Shown here one piece after another: positions 1 through 7,872 of a DNA stretch of 64,000 nt. Numbering within the stretch: the first letter of the stretch is position 1; every line of letters begins with the position of its first letter. Source of the stretch: Pirellulimonas nuda (GTDB taxonomy: Bacteria > Planctomycetota > Planctomycetia > Pirellulales > Lacipirellulaceae); contig NZ_CP036291.1 of the NCBI RefSeq assembly GCF_007750855.1, forward strand, positions 4,278,001 to 4,342,000. The letters are read 5' to 3'. The notes under the pieces are model-generated. The model saw only the letters and a program-made list of their open reading frames with translations. It was not told where the DNA came from and did no database searches. A program made the translations under genes and the position numbers.

Positions 1-447
1 GGGGCAAAGGATCCGGACAAGATTCGGGTGGCCGACGAAGCGGACCCCCATCAGGTCGTACACCTCGCGCTCGTGCCAATCGGCGGTGGGCCACAGGCCG
101 GTTAGTGAGGGCGCCTCCGGCAGTTGCTGCGCCGCTTCGTCCTGCCAGCGGGGGAGGATGAGCTTGAGTGTGATGCGGTGCTTCAGGCGGGTGCTGGACA
201 GGTGGTAGACCAGCTCGATGCCGGGGCCGCGTCCCTGCGGCGGGCGACGCTTCGGGTCGGCTTGCAGCGTGTCGACCCCCGAGACGCAGTTGAGCATGTC
301 GCACCCGAAGGCGGCGTCGTCCCGCAGGTACTGGCAGACAGCGACCAGCCGGTCGGCGTCGACCTCGAACCATGGGTCGCCGCGCTCTGCCGCAACCGGC
401 CGCACGGCGTCGCCGAACTTTTGCAGGAGTCGATCGGTCGGCGACAC
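1..447 (-). CDS. nuoC: NADH-quinone oxidoreductase subunit C (30 kDa), 3' end outside window
   Basis: Peripheral-arm subunit of respiratory complex I, which helps link the Fe-S chain to quinone reduction on the cytoplasmic face of the membrane. The visible 149 codons end in the hallmark 30-kDa subunit signature WHEREVYDLMGVRFVGHPN, close to the window edge. No ATG is available; a GTG at 447 with GAG six bases upstream is the best start and lies 28 bases after the nuoA stop, so the two are probably co-transcribed. The rest of the gene, and perhaps a fused or adjacent nuoD, lies beyond base 1. The family is certain, the start less so. Confidence 0.93.
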   Translation of the reverse strand, partial: MSPTDRLLQKFGDAVRPVAAERGDPWFEVDADRLVAVCQYLRDDAAFGCDMLNCVSGVDTLQADPKRRPPQGRGPGIELVYHLSSTRLKHRITLKLILPRWQDEAAQQLPEAPSLTGLWPTADWHEREVYDLMGVRFVGHPNLVRILCP

Positions 448-475
448 AGCGATCTCGGCTAAGAGGAAAACCTGG

Positions 476-1123
476 TTAGACCCCGACCAACGACTCGGCG
501 CGGGTCGCCGGGCCGGGCTGCTCGGCGGGGGGCGGGCGGTCGCTGCGTGTGGCCGCGGCGCGCACCCAATCGAGATCGCCCCGCTTCCACACGTACGCGA
601 AGCCGACCATCAACACCGCGAAGAAGACCAGCATATCGACAAGCGAGGCCCGCGCCATGACGCCGGCGGCGTCCGCTGCCGCGCCGCGGCGGGCGTCGCT
701 CCCCTGCCGCAGGCTCATCGGGCCCGGCTCGACCGAGTCGAGCCGGGCCAGCGGCGACCGGTAGCCGACCAGCTCGCGCAGCCGGGCCTCGATCTCGGCG
801 TCGGCGGCGACGGCCATCGCCGGGGGCGCCGCGTCGGCCGCGACGATCTGATTCGCCTTCCCAAAGACGGTCGCCCAGGGAAAGAAGAAGGCGACCTCAA
901 CGTCGAAGATGATGAACAGCAGCGCCACCACATAGAACCGCAGGTCGAACTGCACAAAGCTCGAGCCGATGGTGGGCTCGCCGCACTCGTAGATCTCTAG
1001 CTTCTCGGCCGTCGGCGCCTTGGGCCGCAGCAGCCGTCCCACCAAGAGGTTCACGAACACGAACCCCATCGCGACAGCAACGAATGCCGCAAGTGTGCCG
1101 ACGATTAGCGTGGGAGTAGCCAT
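476..1123 (-). CDS. nuoA: NADH-quinone oxidoreductase subunit A, with long internal insertion
   Basis: Membrane-arm subunit of complex I. The first membrane segment is near residues 8-29; the conserved loop and second segment follow (YECGEP, then FDLRFYVVALLFIIFDVE, ending in a WAT motif), and a third segment around residues 163-185 ends in GDLDW. The protein has 215 residues where the family usually has 120-150. The excess is a charged, Ala-rich stretch of about 70 residues between segments 2 and 3, where a short loop is normal, plus a Pro-rich tail. ATG at 1123. The next gene is nuoC, not nuoB as in the usual nuoABCD order. Confidence 0.93.
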   Translation of the reverse strand: MATPTLIVGTLAAFVAVAMGFVFVNLLVGRLLRPKAPTAEKLEIYECGEPTIGSSFVQFDLRFYVVALLFIIFDVEVAFFFPWATVFGKANQIVAADAAPPAMAVAADAEIEARLRELVGYRSPLARLDSVEPGPMSLRQGSDARRGAAADAAGVMARASLVDMLVFFAVLMVGFAYVWKRGDLDWVRAAATRSDRPPPAEQPGPATRAESLVGV

Positions 1124-1237
1124 AACGAGTTCTTAACCGCGGACACAAGCTGGCATGATGACTGATAACCAAGGTTCAATGACAAAGTGATTCCCAAGTT
1201 CTGCTTCGTGGCCACTGCGTCGGGCCTACTCTTCCGT

Positions 1238-1267
1238 CATCCGTGAAATCCGTGCTACCCGTGGTTC
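1238..1267. repeat. Short periodic intergenic repeat, CCGTG phrase
   Basis: Three successive copies of a TCCGTG-like word, about eight bases apart (ATCCGTGAA, ATCCGTGCT, ACCCGTGG), end a 148-base spacer between nuoI and nuoA. No gene, hairpin or T-run is seen here. Two other spacers of this window hold comparable periodic phrases with different words. Function unknown. Confidence 0.55.
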
Positions 1268-1271
1268 TCTT

Positions 1272-1826
1272 TCAGGAAGGCTGGTTCGGTCCGCCGTGGA
1301 CCGGTTCAACGATCACCTTCGACTCCGCCACGGCCGTGGGATTGAGCGTGGCGCGTCCCCAGGCCACGTCCAGCGGCAGCCGAGCAAAGTCGACGATGCA
1401 CCCGTCGCGGCTGTAGCAGCTCAGGTCGTGCGTGGCGCCCATGAAGATGCAGTCTACCGGGCAGGGCTCAACGCACAGCGCGCAGAACATGCACTTGCTG
1501 TAGTCGATGGCGTAGCCGGTGACGACAAAGCCCTTGCCCCCCTCGACCTTCTCCTTGCCGATGTAGATGCAGTCTACCGGACAGGCTTTGGCGCACAGGT
1601 CGCAGCCGATGCAGGTAGTGAGGTCGAAGCGGTGGAAGCCGCGGTAGCGCGCCGCGACGGGGACGGGGAGCTCTGGGTACTCGAACTGTTCGGTGAACGT
1701 CCGCCGGCCGGTTCGGTAGGTCTTCAGCCACACGCCGAGCGTCGTGCCGAGCCCGTCAGCGACGGTCGCGACCGTTTCTGCGATATTTCCGGCCCAGGGC
1801 CAGGCCCGTTTCAGGGCAGCGATCAT
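1272..1826 (-). CDS. nuoI: NADH-quinone oxidoreductase subunit I (two 4Fe-4S ferredoxin)
   Basis: Complex I subunit carrying the N6a/N6b clusters that pass electrons towards the quinone site. Two canonical CxxCxxCxxxCP motifs are visible: [15 protein letters not shown] and [15 protein letters not shown], spaced as in the family. The N-terminus has a hydrophobic/amphipathic helix and the conserved [14 protein letters not shown] segment before RGFHRFD. An ATG at 1826 is used; a TTG at 1835 would add three residues, and neither has a clear ribosome-binding site. It precedes nuoA on the same strand by about 150 bases, giving the gene order I, A, C, unlike the classical operon. Confidence 0.95.
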   Translation of the reverse strand: MIAALKRAWPWAGNIAETVATVADGLGTTLGVWLKTYRTGRRTFTEQFEYPELPVPVAARYRGFHRFDLTTCIGCDLCAKACPVDCIYIGKEKVEGGKGFVVTGYAIDYSKCMFCALCVEPCPVDCIFMGATHDLSCYSRDGCIVDFARLPLDVAWGRATLNPTAVAESKVIVEPVHGGPNQPS

Positions 1827-2046
1827 GGCGGACAACGCGCGGTTTGAGCGGCGCCAGGGCGTAGCGGGCGCCCGCCAGGGGGCGCGACCGGTCGACCTAA
1901 CTCGTTAACTTGGTTGGGATTGTAACACCTGAGGGCAGCGCGGCAATGCGTCTGCCTGGGCTGCCGAGCGGCTCGCGCAAACGCGCTGCTGAGCAAATGG
2001 GGGGCCGGAACGACCGTGCGAAGCCCCCCGAACGGACTATTCTTGC

Positions 2047-2074
2047 TTGACTGCGGACCAGATGCACGTAGAGT
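2047..2074 (+). promoter_or_regulatory. Candidate sigma-70 promoter upstream of csrA
   Basis: TTGACT, 16 bases, TAGAGT. It lies in the 416-base spacer between nuoI and csrA (1827-2242), which has no convincing gene. It is about 170 bases from the csrA start, so a long leader is implied. A weak candidate; the -10 matches only 4 of 6. Confidence 0.3.
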
Positions 2075-2242
2075 GAAGGTAATGGAATGGCTCGCAAAGC
2101 CGCGAAGTGCGGTCCGCGTACCGATGCTGGCGCCCAATTGCTTGGAGAGTTTCTTGGTCCGCCTGACGTTGCGAAGGCCCAATTCGCCTGATGGGTGAAT
2201 CTACTTCGACCGGCAGGAAACGTTCACGAAGGAATCGGCGAG

Positions 2243-2476
2243 ATGTTGGTCCTCTCCCGGAAGAAGAACGAAAGTATTGTCATCAACGACGACATCACCA
2301 TCGTGGTGGTGGAAATCCGGGGGGACAAGGTCCGCCTAGGAGTCGAGGCGCCCAAGGAAGTGCCCGTGCACCGCAACGAGGTGTACGAAGCCATCCGCCG
2401 TGCGCAAACGGCCGATGAATCTCCCGATAGCTGCGTCGGCCCATCCGAAGCCGCAGGCGCCGCCGCCGGAGAGTAG
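2243..2476 (+). CDS. csrA: Translational regulator CsrA
   Basis: Small RNA-binding protein that binds ANGGA sites near ribosome-binding sites and controls carbon storage, biofilm and motility genes after transcription. The N-terminal [14 protein letters not shown] and the central [15 protein letters not shown] are diagnostic, followed by [10 protein letters not shown] and a short acidic/Ala-rich tail. The length of 77 residues is slightly above the usual 60-70. The ATG at 2243 is chosen because it starts the conserved beta strand; a longer frame from 2195 adds 16 non-conserved residues. An AAGGA at 2229-2233 fits both a ribosome-binding site and a CsrA site, so self-repression is possible (inference). 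No fliW-like gene is nearby. Confidence 0.96.
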   Translation: MLVLSRKKNESIVINDDITIVVVEIRGDKVRLGVEAPKEVPVHRNEVYEAIRRAQTADESPDSCVGPSEAAGAAAGE

Positions 2477-2598
2477 CGCCACGTGCGCTGCCGTCGTCGC
2501 TGGTGACCGGCTTCGTCAGACGGCCGCGTGCGTCGGCTGGGCGCGTTCATTTTCTGCCGCTGATTCTGGCTGCTTTTTTCGGTCGGCGCCCCCTTGGG

Positions 2599-2627
2599 TT
2601 GACGCTGACCGTTCGGACGCCTAAAAA
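2599..2627 (+). promoter_or_regulatory. Candidate promoter for tRNA-Glu
   Basis: TTGACG, 17-base spacer, TAAAAA, ending 29 bases before the mature tRNA 5' end, in the region between csrA and the tRNA. Good -35 and spacing; the -10 matches 4 of 6. Confidence 0.5.
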
Positions 2628-2656
2628 ACGGCGTCGATTCTGCTAACCGATCAATC

Positions 2657-2729
2657 GGCCCCATCGTCTAGTGGTCTAGGACTCCGCCCTTTCACGGCGG
2701 CAACACGGGTTCGAACCCCGTTGGGGTCA
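2657..2729 (+). tRNA. tRNA-Glu (TTC anticodon)
   Basis: Cloverleaf read by eye: acceptor GGCCCCA pairs with TGGGGTC (one G-T pair); anticodon stem CCGCC/GGCGG with loop CTTTCAC, giving TTC; T arm ACGGG TTCGAAC CCCGT; discriminator A. CCA is not encoded. A run of six T follows at 2731, and a long inverted repeat begins 19 bases after the tRNA end. Confidence 0.95.
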
Positions 2730-2747
2730 CTTTTTTGCAACCGCCCA

Positions 2748-2810
2748 CGAGCCGGAAGCGTCAACGCCCGGAGGATACCGCGATCCTCCGGCGCTGACGC
2801 TTCCGGCTCG
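2748..2810. repeat. Long inverted repeat (REP/MITE-like hairpin) after tRNA-Glu
   Basis: The left arm 2748-2776 and right arm 2783-2810 are near-perfect reverse complements over 28 bases (one mismatch, one extra base), with a six-base loop. The arm carries GAGCCGGAAGCGTCA. It sits between tRNA-Glu and hemH. It could end the tRNA transcript, but no T-run follows it; its form suggests a dispersed palindromic element. A scrambled relative of the arm (CTGACGCTT next to TTCCGGC) is at 16600-16620. Confidence 0.8.
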
Positions 2811-2924
2811 CGTCGTGCTGCGGGTCGGTATTGGCGTTTCTTGCGCTGGGTTTTCGTTCCCTGCGAACCCACTACAGTCCTCGCAGGTCTGGCCAGATTC
2901 TATTGCATCCGAGGCGACGGCCCT

Positions 2925-3941
2925 GTGGGCGAACCGTACGACAGCTTCCTGCTGGTTTCTTTCGGCGGGCCCGAGGGCCCGGCGGACGTCATGCCGTTCC
3001 TTGAGAACGTGCTGCGCGGCAAGAACGTGCCGCGCGAGCGGATGCTGGAAGTCGAAGCGCACTACCAGCACTTCGGCGGCGTGAGCCCGATCAACGCCCA
3101 GAACCGCACGCTGATCGCTTCGCTGCGGGCCGAGTTCGACGCCGCCGGGGTGGACCTGCCGATCTACTGGGGCAACCGCAACTGGGACCCACTGCTCCCC
3201 GACACGCTTCGCCAGATGGCGGCCGACGGGCGCCGGCGGGCTCTGGCGTTCTTCACCAGCGCGTTTAGTTGCTACTCGGGCTGCCGACAGTACCGAGAGA
3301 ACATCGCGGCGGCGCGGGAAGAAGTAGGCGCCGGGGCGCCCGTCGTTGAGAAGCTGCGGATGTGCTTCAATCACCCCGGCTTTATCGAGCCAAACGCCCA
3401 AAACGTGCGTACCTGCTTGGAACAGGTCCCGCCCGAACGCCGAGGCGAGGCGCTGGTGCTCTTCACGGCGCACAGCATCCCGCTTTCGATGGCGGAGAAC
3501 TGCCGCTACGAGGCACAGCTCAACGAGGCGTCGCGCCTGGTAGCCGAGGGCGCCGGCGCCCCACGCTGGCGACTGGTCTACCAGAGCCGGAGCGGGCCCC
3601 CCCACCAACCGTGGCTGGAGCCAGACGTGTGCGATTTCCTGCGCGAAGAGCACGCCCGGGGGGGGCTCAACGACGTTGTGATCCTGCCTATCGGCTTCGT
3701 GTCGGACCACATGGAGGTGATGTTCGACCTAGACACCGAGGCGCGCGACCTCTGCGAGGAGCTGGGCGTCAACATGCTGCGGGCGCCGACCGTCGGAACG
3801 CACCCGAGGTTTGTCTCGATGATCCGCGAGCTGGTCACCGAACGGATCGCAGGCGACGAAAAGCCCGCGCTGGGCGCATTCGGGCCGAGCCACGACGTCT
3901 GCCCGGCCGACTGCTGCTTGTACACGCCGCGCCGGCCGTAG
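2925..3941 (+). CDS. hemH: Ferrochelatase with probable [2Fe-2S] cluster ligands
   Basis: Inserts iron into the porphyrin late in haem synthesis (protoporphyrin or coproporphyrin substrate cannot be decided from sequence). Visible family features: FLLVSFGGPEGP near the start, GGVSPIN, WGNRNWDP, the catalytic histidine in FTAHSIP, YQSRSG, and LPIGFVSDHMEV. A cysteine in SGCRQYREN plus three C-terminal cysteines in VCPADCC match the positions of iron-sulfur ligands in actinobacterial and alphaproteobacterial enzymes. The start is taken as GTG at 2925, just before the conserved N-terminus, with GAGG at 2911-2914; upstream codons would read through the inverted repeat. 338 residues, normal length. 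Confidence 0.93.
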   Translation: MGEPYDSFLLVSFGGPEGPADVMPFLENVLRGKNVPRERMLEVEAHYQHFGGVSPINAQNRTLIASLRAEFDAAGVDLPIYWGNRNWDPLLPDTLRQMAADGRRRALAFFTSAFSCYSGCRQYRENIAAAREEVGAGAPVVEKLRMCFNHPGFIEPNAQNVRTCLEQVPPERRGEALVLFTAHSIPLSMAENCRYEAQLNEASRLVAEGAGAPRWRLVYQSRSGPPHQPWLEPDVCDFLREEHARGGLNDVVILPIGFVSDHMEVMFDLDTEARDLCEELGVNMLRAPTVGTHPRFVSMIRELVTERIAGDEKPALGAFGPSHDVCPADCCLYTPRRP

Positions 3942-3948
3942 GCCGGCG
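3930..3948. terminator. Hairpin at the convergent end of hemH
   Basis: CGCCGGCC, GTA, GGCCGGCG: an 8-bp GC stem covering the hemH stop codon and the spacer before the convergent transglutaminase gene. No T-run, so termination is only inferred from position. Confidence 0.45.
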
Positions 3949-3960
3949 GCTAGGGGTCTG

Positions 3961-4962
3961 CTAGTTGACCGGTTCGCGGATGTACTTGACGCTTGGTTTA
4001 CCGGAGCCCGGCATCGGCAGGCCGACCAAGAAATCGGTTGCGTAGAAGAGCCGGTCCTTGGGGCGTTCGGGGATGCGGAAGTTGTCCCCCTTCTGCATGA
4101 TGGTCCGCGCCAACGGCATCTCGCCGAACGCCCTCGTCCCGGCGCTCTCCGCGGGGAACCAGGCGCCCTCCCCCTCCTCGTCTTCGAGATAGAACTCCGC
4201 GTAGCAGTGGTCTTGCACCCACACCGCCCGCGCCGGCACGCCCGCGGCGCGGCACAACGCGATGAACACCGCGCTGCGGCCGAAGCAATCGGCCTGGCCG
4301 TCGCGCAGCGTTTCGAGCGCGCTCTTATCCACCCCTTCGGCGTATTCGATTTTTTCCAGCATGGCGTCGTAGAACGCCTCGACGCGTTGCCAGTCGCTCG
4401 CCTCGTCGGTGAGCCCCGCGAGCAACTCGCGCGACCACGAGCGGAACTTTGAGTCGCGCGACTGAATAAAGGGGCTCACGGTGACGTACTTCCGCAGGTC
4501 GCGGGGGGTCGATCGTGGGATCTTCAGCCCGGCGGTTACCGCGTCGGACGGGGGCAAGATGGGGCGCGTGACCACCTCGAACGTCACAACCGCCGTGGCG
4601 GTGGCGCCGTCCGCGAGGCGGGGCACCGTGATCAGCATCTGCCGTGCCCCCCCCTGCAGGTCGCGGTAGGAGACCGACTCTACGTCGGGAGAGAACTCTT
4701 CTTTCACGATCCGCACGCTCTGCTCGGGGCACTCGAGCGGCACCGCCACCATGGCGCGGATCGCCCGGCAGGCGCCGCGAGACGCGGTGATCTCGGCGCC
4801 AACCCGGAAGCGGCCCGCACGCGGCTCGCCGTACTGCACGGCGCTGGCCCCGGCGTCGGCCTCGGCGAGTTGCGCCGGCGCGTCGCGCGCGACAAGCGTT
4901 ACCAAAAGCGCAAAGAACAACAATCGCAGCGATGCACGGAACAGGGGACGGCTCCTCGACAA
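3961..4962 (-). CDS. Secreted transglutaminase-like protein
   Basis: An exported protein with a papain-like transglutaminase core; the substrate is unknown. A Sec-type leader is visible (Arg-rich start, then LRLLFFALLVTLVA, cleavage near residue 30). A beta-rich domain of about 100 residues follows, and the catalytic core is near residues 195-275: cysteine in DGQADCFGRS (about 226), histidine in QDHCYAEFYL (about 252). The third residue, normally Asp, appears as Glu in WFPAES. The TTG at 4962 is chosen because it gives a proper signal peptide and lies downstream of the terminator at 5030; its ribosome-binding site is poor. 333 residues. Confidence 0.8.
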   Translation of the reverse strand: MSRSRPLFRASLRLLFFALLVTLVARDAPAQLAEADAGASAVQYGEPRAGRFRVGAEITASRGACRAIRAMVAVPLECPEQSVRIVKEEFSPDVESVSYRDLQGGARQMLITVPRLADGATATAVVTFEVVTRPILPPSDAVTAGLKIPRSTPRDLRKYVTVSPFIQSRDSKFRSWSRELLAGLTDEASDWQRVEAFYDAMLEKIEYAEGVDKSALETLRDGQADCFGRSAVFIALCRAAGVPARAVWVQDHCYAEFYLEDEEGEGAWFPAESAGTRAFGEMPLARTIMQKGDNFRIPERPKDRLFYATDFLVGLPMPGSGKPSVKYIREPVN

Positions 4963-5029
4963 GGCGCGTCGAACGGAAGCTCTCCGGCGGCTTCCCTTCC
5001 CCAATTGTACCTTGCCAGCGGGGCGCACG

Positions 5030-5072
5030 AAAAAACCCCACCCGGCTGCTTCAGGACGAAGCCGGGTGGGGT
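5030..5072 (-). terminator. Rho-independent terminator of the small lipoprotein gene
   Basis: On the minus strand, ACCCCACCCGGCT pairs with AGCCGGGTGGGGT (13 bp, loop of 12) and runs into six T. It lies about 120 bases after the lipoprotein stop codon and just before the transglutaminase gene, so it separates two transcription units. Confidence 0.9.
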
Positions 5073-5192
5073 CACGGTTTGCCGTGGCCCGCGTGGTGCG
5101 GTAGGCGGTACGCCACGGCCTTGGAAAATTGCGGGGCGACCGCGGTGCTGGGAGGAACACCGCGGCCACACCCGCACCGGACTGGACTGCTA

Positions 5193-5555
5193 TTAACTCC
5201 CTGCTGGGCCGGGATAAACCGGGGTCGGCTCCATCACGCCGCCGGTCGCCGGGGCGCCCCCCGACCAACCAGAGTCGTAGGTGCCGCTATCCATCGGATA
5301 GCTCTGGAACCCGGACGAACTGCCATAAGCGGCGCCATAGGCGCAACCCGGATCGTAGCCGCAACCCGCGTCGTACACGACCGATGGTGCGGGCGCCGCA
5401 CACTGCGGTGCGGCGACGTACTGCTGCGCCGGCGCCGCGGTTGGGCCGCAATAAGCGCCCCGACCGACCCGGTCTCGCAATCGGCGGCAACAGCCGCAAC
5501 CTACTAAACTCGTCACTACCATGGTTAGGAGCATCAACATCGCTACGCGTCTCAT
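5193..5555 (-). CDS. Small Cys/Gly/Tyr-rich lipoprotein
   Basis: A 120-residue probable lipoprotein of unknown function. It starts MRRVAMLMLLTMVVTS and has a lipobox LVGC at residues 17-20, so signal peptidase II processing and membrane anchoring are expected. The mature part is low complexity with scattered cysteines (GCGCCRR, YCGP, QCAAP, AGCGYDPGC), tyrosines and Gly/Ser/Pro runs, as is common in secreted planctomycete proteins. A good ribosome-binding site, GAGGTG, lies five bases before the ATG. It is transcribed alone, away from the hydrolase gene, and has its own terminator. No enzyme motif is seen. Confidence 0.8.
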   Translation of the reverse strand: MRRVAMLMLLTMVVTSLVGCGCCRRLRDRVGRGAYCGPTAAPAQQYVAAPQCAAPAPSVVYDAGCGYDPGCAYGAAYGSSSGFQSYPMDSGTYDSGWSGGAPATGGVMEPTPVYPGPAGS

Positions 5556-5892
5556 TACGACACCTCAGGGGTTGGCGGCCGTTGCGGCCACCCGGCGCTG
5601 AACGTTTCTTTACGCTCTACGCCCAGGCGGGCATGGGGAGGGTCGAACCAAGCTCCCGATTCATCTGGGGCTCGTTCCGTATGGGGGAGGGCTCGCGGCC
5701 CGGCGTCGTCGCGTCGGGCCAAGCAACTCTACCCCACGCCCTGTGATGTGCAAACGCAACCGCCGTTTTTTTGCAACATCATCACGGCGCGACTGTTTCC
5801 TGCGTGCTACGTTAGTGGAGAGAGATGCTGCGCCTCGGCCGGCGTCCCCCCCACCCGCACAGTCGCACCCGCCCCGCCCTCCCGCCGCGGTT

Positions 5893-6906
5893 ATGCCGAA
5901 CCACCCCGCCTGGCGACTCGCTCTCTGCGCTCTGCTCTGCGTCGCGCCCTGTGCGCTGGCGCGTGCACAGGGCGCAGCGAGCGTCCCATGCGCGGTCGAT
6001 GATGAGGTGCTGATACTCGACCTGCGTCAGATCGGCTGCTCAACCGACCCGGGACGCGCCGCTTCGCATGCCCGTGTCCTCCGCCGCGACGCGTCTGGCA
6101 GGTTCTGCGGGACGACGCTGGATGCGCTTGTCGCCGGCAGCGACCCCGGCGTGCCGACGGTGCTGTACACCCACGGCAACCGCGTTGAACCGAACGAGGT
6201 GGCGCCGTTCGGCATGCGGGTCTACCGCCGCCTCACCGCGTGCCGACGCAACGGCCAGCCCATCCGTTACGTCATGGTGTCGTGGAACTCCGATCAGGAG
6301 CGCGGCCTGCTCAACGACATCCGGACCAAGGCCTCGCGGACCGACAGCGTCGCCTGGCAGCTCGCGTGGGTGATCGATCAGCTCCCGCCAGAAACGCCGC
6401 TCGGGCTGATGGGCTACAGCTTTGGCGCACGCATCTCTACGGGCGCCGCGCACCTGCTGGCCGGCGGGTCGCTGGGGGGAGTCCGGCTCGACTCGCAGAC
6501 GGGCTGTGCGAAACGCCCCATCGAGTCGGTGCTGGTTGCCGCGGCAATCGACAAGTGCTGGCTCGGCCCCGGGCAGCGTCAGGGGCTCGCGATGCAGCAG
6601 ATCGATCACCTGCTGGTCTCCATGAACCAGCGTGATCCGGCGATGCGGTTCTATCCCTACCTCTACCGCTCGTACAACCCAGAGTCGATCGGCTACTCCG
6701 GCCCGACGTGCCTGTCTGCCGACTACGCCAGCCGCATGCAGAAGTGCGACCTCACGTCCAGCGTCGGCACGACGCACGACCTCGACCGCTACCTCCAGTC
6801 GCCTGGGTTCGCCTGGCAGGCGTGGCGCCGTCTCTCGTTCGAGCAGCGGCCCGACGCCATCGCGTCGCGCCCCATTGCCGAAGGCTTCGCCGGCGCCGTT
6901 CAATAG
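5893..6906 (+). CDS. Secreted alpha/beta hydrolase
   Basis: An exported protein with an alpha/beta hydrolase fold; substrate unknown. The ATG at 5893 gives a classical signal peptide (PAWRLALCALLCVAPCALA, cleavage after ARA). The core shows the strand VPTVLYTHGNR with a possible oxyanion region, and the nucleophile elbow GYSFGAR (GxSxG, Ser near residue 180). HD in GTTHDLDRYL near the C-terminus could supply the catalytic His. Several cysteine pairs suggest disulfides in the exported protein. 337 residues. A longer frame upstream is Pro/Arg-rich and not protein-like. The 337-base spacer 5556-5892 to the divergent lipoprotein holds only promoters, none clearly recognisable. Confidence 0.82.
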   Translation: MPNHPAWRLALCALLCVAPCALARAQGAASVPCAVDDEVLILDLRQIGCSTDPGRAASHARVLRRDASGRFCGTTLDALVAGSDPGVPTVLYTHGNRVEPNEVAPFGMRVYRRLTACRRNGQPIRYVMVSWNSDQERGLLNDIRTKASRTDSVAWQLAWVIDQLPPETPLGLMGYSFGARISTGAAHLLAGGSLGGVRLDSQTGCAKRPIESVLVAAAIDKCWLGPGQRQGLAMQQIDHLLVSMNQRDPAMRFYPYLYRSYNPESIGYSGPTCLSADYASRMQKCDLTSSVGTTHDLDRYLQSPGFAWQAWRRLSFEQRPDAIASRPIAEGFAGAVQ

Positions 6907-6966
6907 GTTCTGACGCGGGGCGCGCCTCTTTCGCGCCGCGCAGACCCCTAAGGACCGGCCCCAAGA

Positions 6967-7860
6967 ATGCCCCGCTACGCCTACCTCAACGGTCAGTGGA
7001 TCGACGACGCCCGGCTCTCGATCCCGGTTGGGGACCCCGGGTTCGCCCTCGGCGTGACGGTGACCGAACGCCTCCGCACGTTTGCGGGCCGGCCCTACCG
7101 CGCCGATGAGCACTTGGCGCGGCTTGCGGGGTCGCTAGAGATCATCGGCCTGCCGGCCGAACCTTTGGCCGGCGAGCTCCGTCCCGTGATCGACCAGTAC
7201 ATGACGCGCAACGCGGCGCTGCTCGCCCCCGGCGACGACTGGGCGATTGTGGCGTTCGTCACGCCGGGCGTCGGCGGCGAGCCCACCAGGTGTGTGCACG
7301 GCTTCCCGCTGCCGTTCATGGGCTGGGCATCGCAGTTCACTGCCGGACTGCCGTTGTGGCTGAGCGACCACCGCCAGACGCCGGCCAACTGCTGGCCCCC
7401 CGCGCTCAAGTGCCGCAGCCGGATGCACTACTACCTGGCCGACCGGCAAGCGGGCCGGCAGGAGACGGGCGCCCGAGCGGTGCTGCTGGACCAGGACGGC
7501 CACATCGGCGAGGCGTCTACCGCCAACATCGTTGCGGTGCGCAGCGGCGAAGGGATCGTGTCTCCCGTGATGGCCAAGGTGCTGCCGGGGGTCTCGGTGG
7601 GCGTGGTCCGCGAGCTGGCTTCGCGGCTCGGCACGCCCTTCGTGGAACGTGACATGCTGCCAGAGGACTTGGCGACCGCCGACGAGGTATGGCTCTGCAG
7701 CACCAGCGTCTGCATGCTGCCGGCAACGCGTTTCAACGGCGGCCCGATCGGCGATGGCCGGCCCGGCCCCGTCTACCAGCGGTTCTTAGCCGCGTGGGGC
7801 GAATCGGTCGGCGTCGACATCGCGGCCCAGGCCTCGAGATTCGCGAGCCGCCAAACGTAA
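6967..7860 (+). CDS. Class IV PLP aminotransferase (BCAT / aminodeoxychorismate lyase family)
   Basis: A fold-type IV pyridoxal-phosphate enzyme acting on branched-chain or D-amino acids, or on aminodeoxychorismate; the sequence does not settle which. Seen: YLNGQWI and DPGFALGVTVTERLRTF (the usual D-x-G-F/L-xGDGV region, here diverged), the catalytic lysine in ALKCRSRMHYYLAD (about residue 145), then GARAVLLDQDGHIGEASTANI, the typical E-x-x-x-x-N phosphate-binding strand, and LPGV. 297 residues, normal length. It follows the hydrolase by 60 bases on the same strand and may share its transcript; it converges with the AAA ATPase gene 12 bases downstream. Confidence 0.9.
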   Translation: MPRYAYLNGQWIDDARLSIPVGDPGFALGVTVTERLRTFAGRPYRADEHLARLAGSLEIIGLPAEPLAGELRPVIDQYMTRNAALLAPGDDWAIVAFVTPGVGGEPTRCVHGFPLPFMGWASQFTAGLPLWLSDHRQTPANCWPPALKCRSRMHYYLADRQAGRQETGARAVLLDQDGHIGEASTANIVAVRSGEGIVSPVMAKVLPGVSVGVVRELASRLGTPFVERDMLPEDLATADEVWLCSTSVCMLPATRFNGGPIGDGRPGPVYQRFLAAWGESVGVDIAAQASRFASRQT

Positions 7861-7872
7861 GCCGACCCGCCG

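Noticed and set aside
2082..2198. A 38-codon frame upstream of csrA with a ribosome-binding-like AAGG
   Set aside because: The only promoter candidate would start transcription at its ATG, so the site would not be in the mRNA; no known leader peptide pattern.
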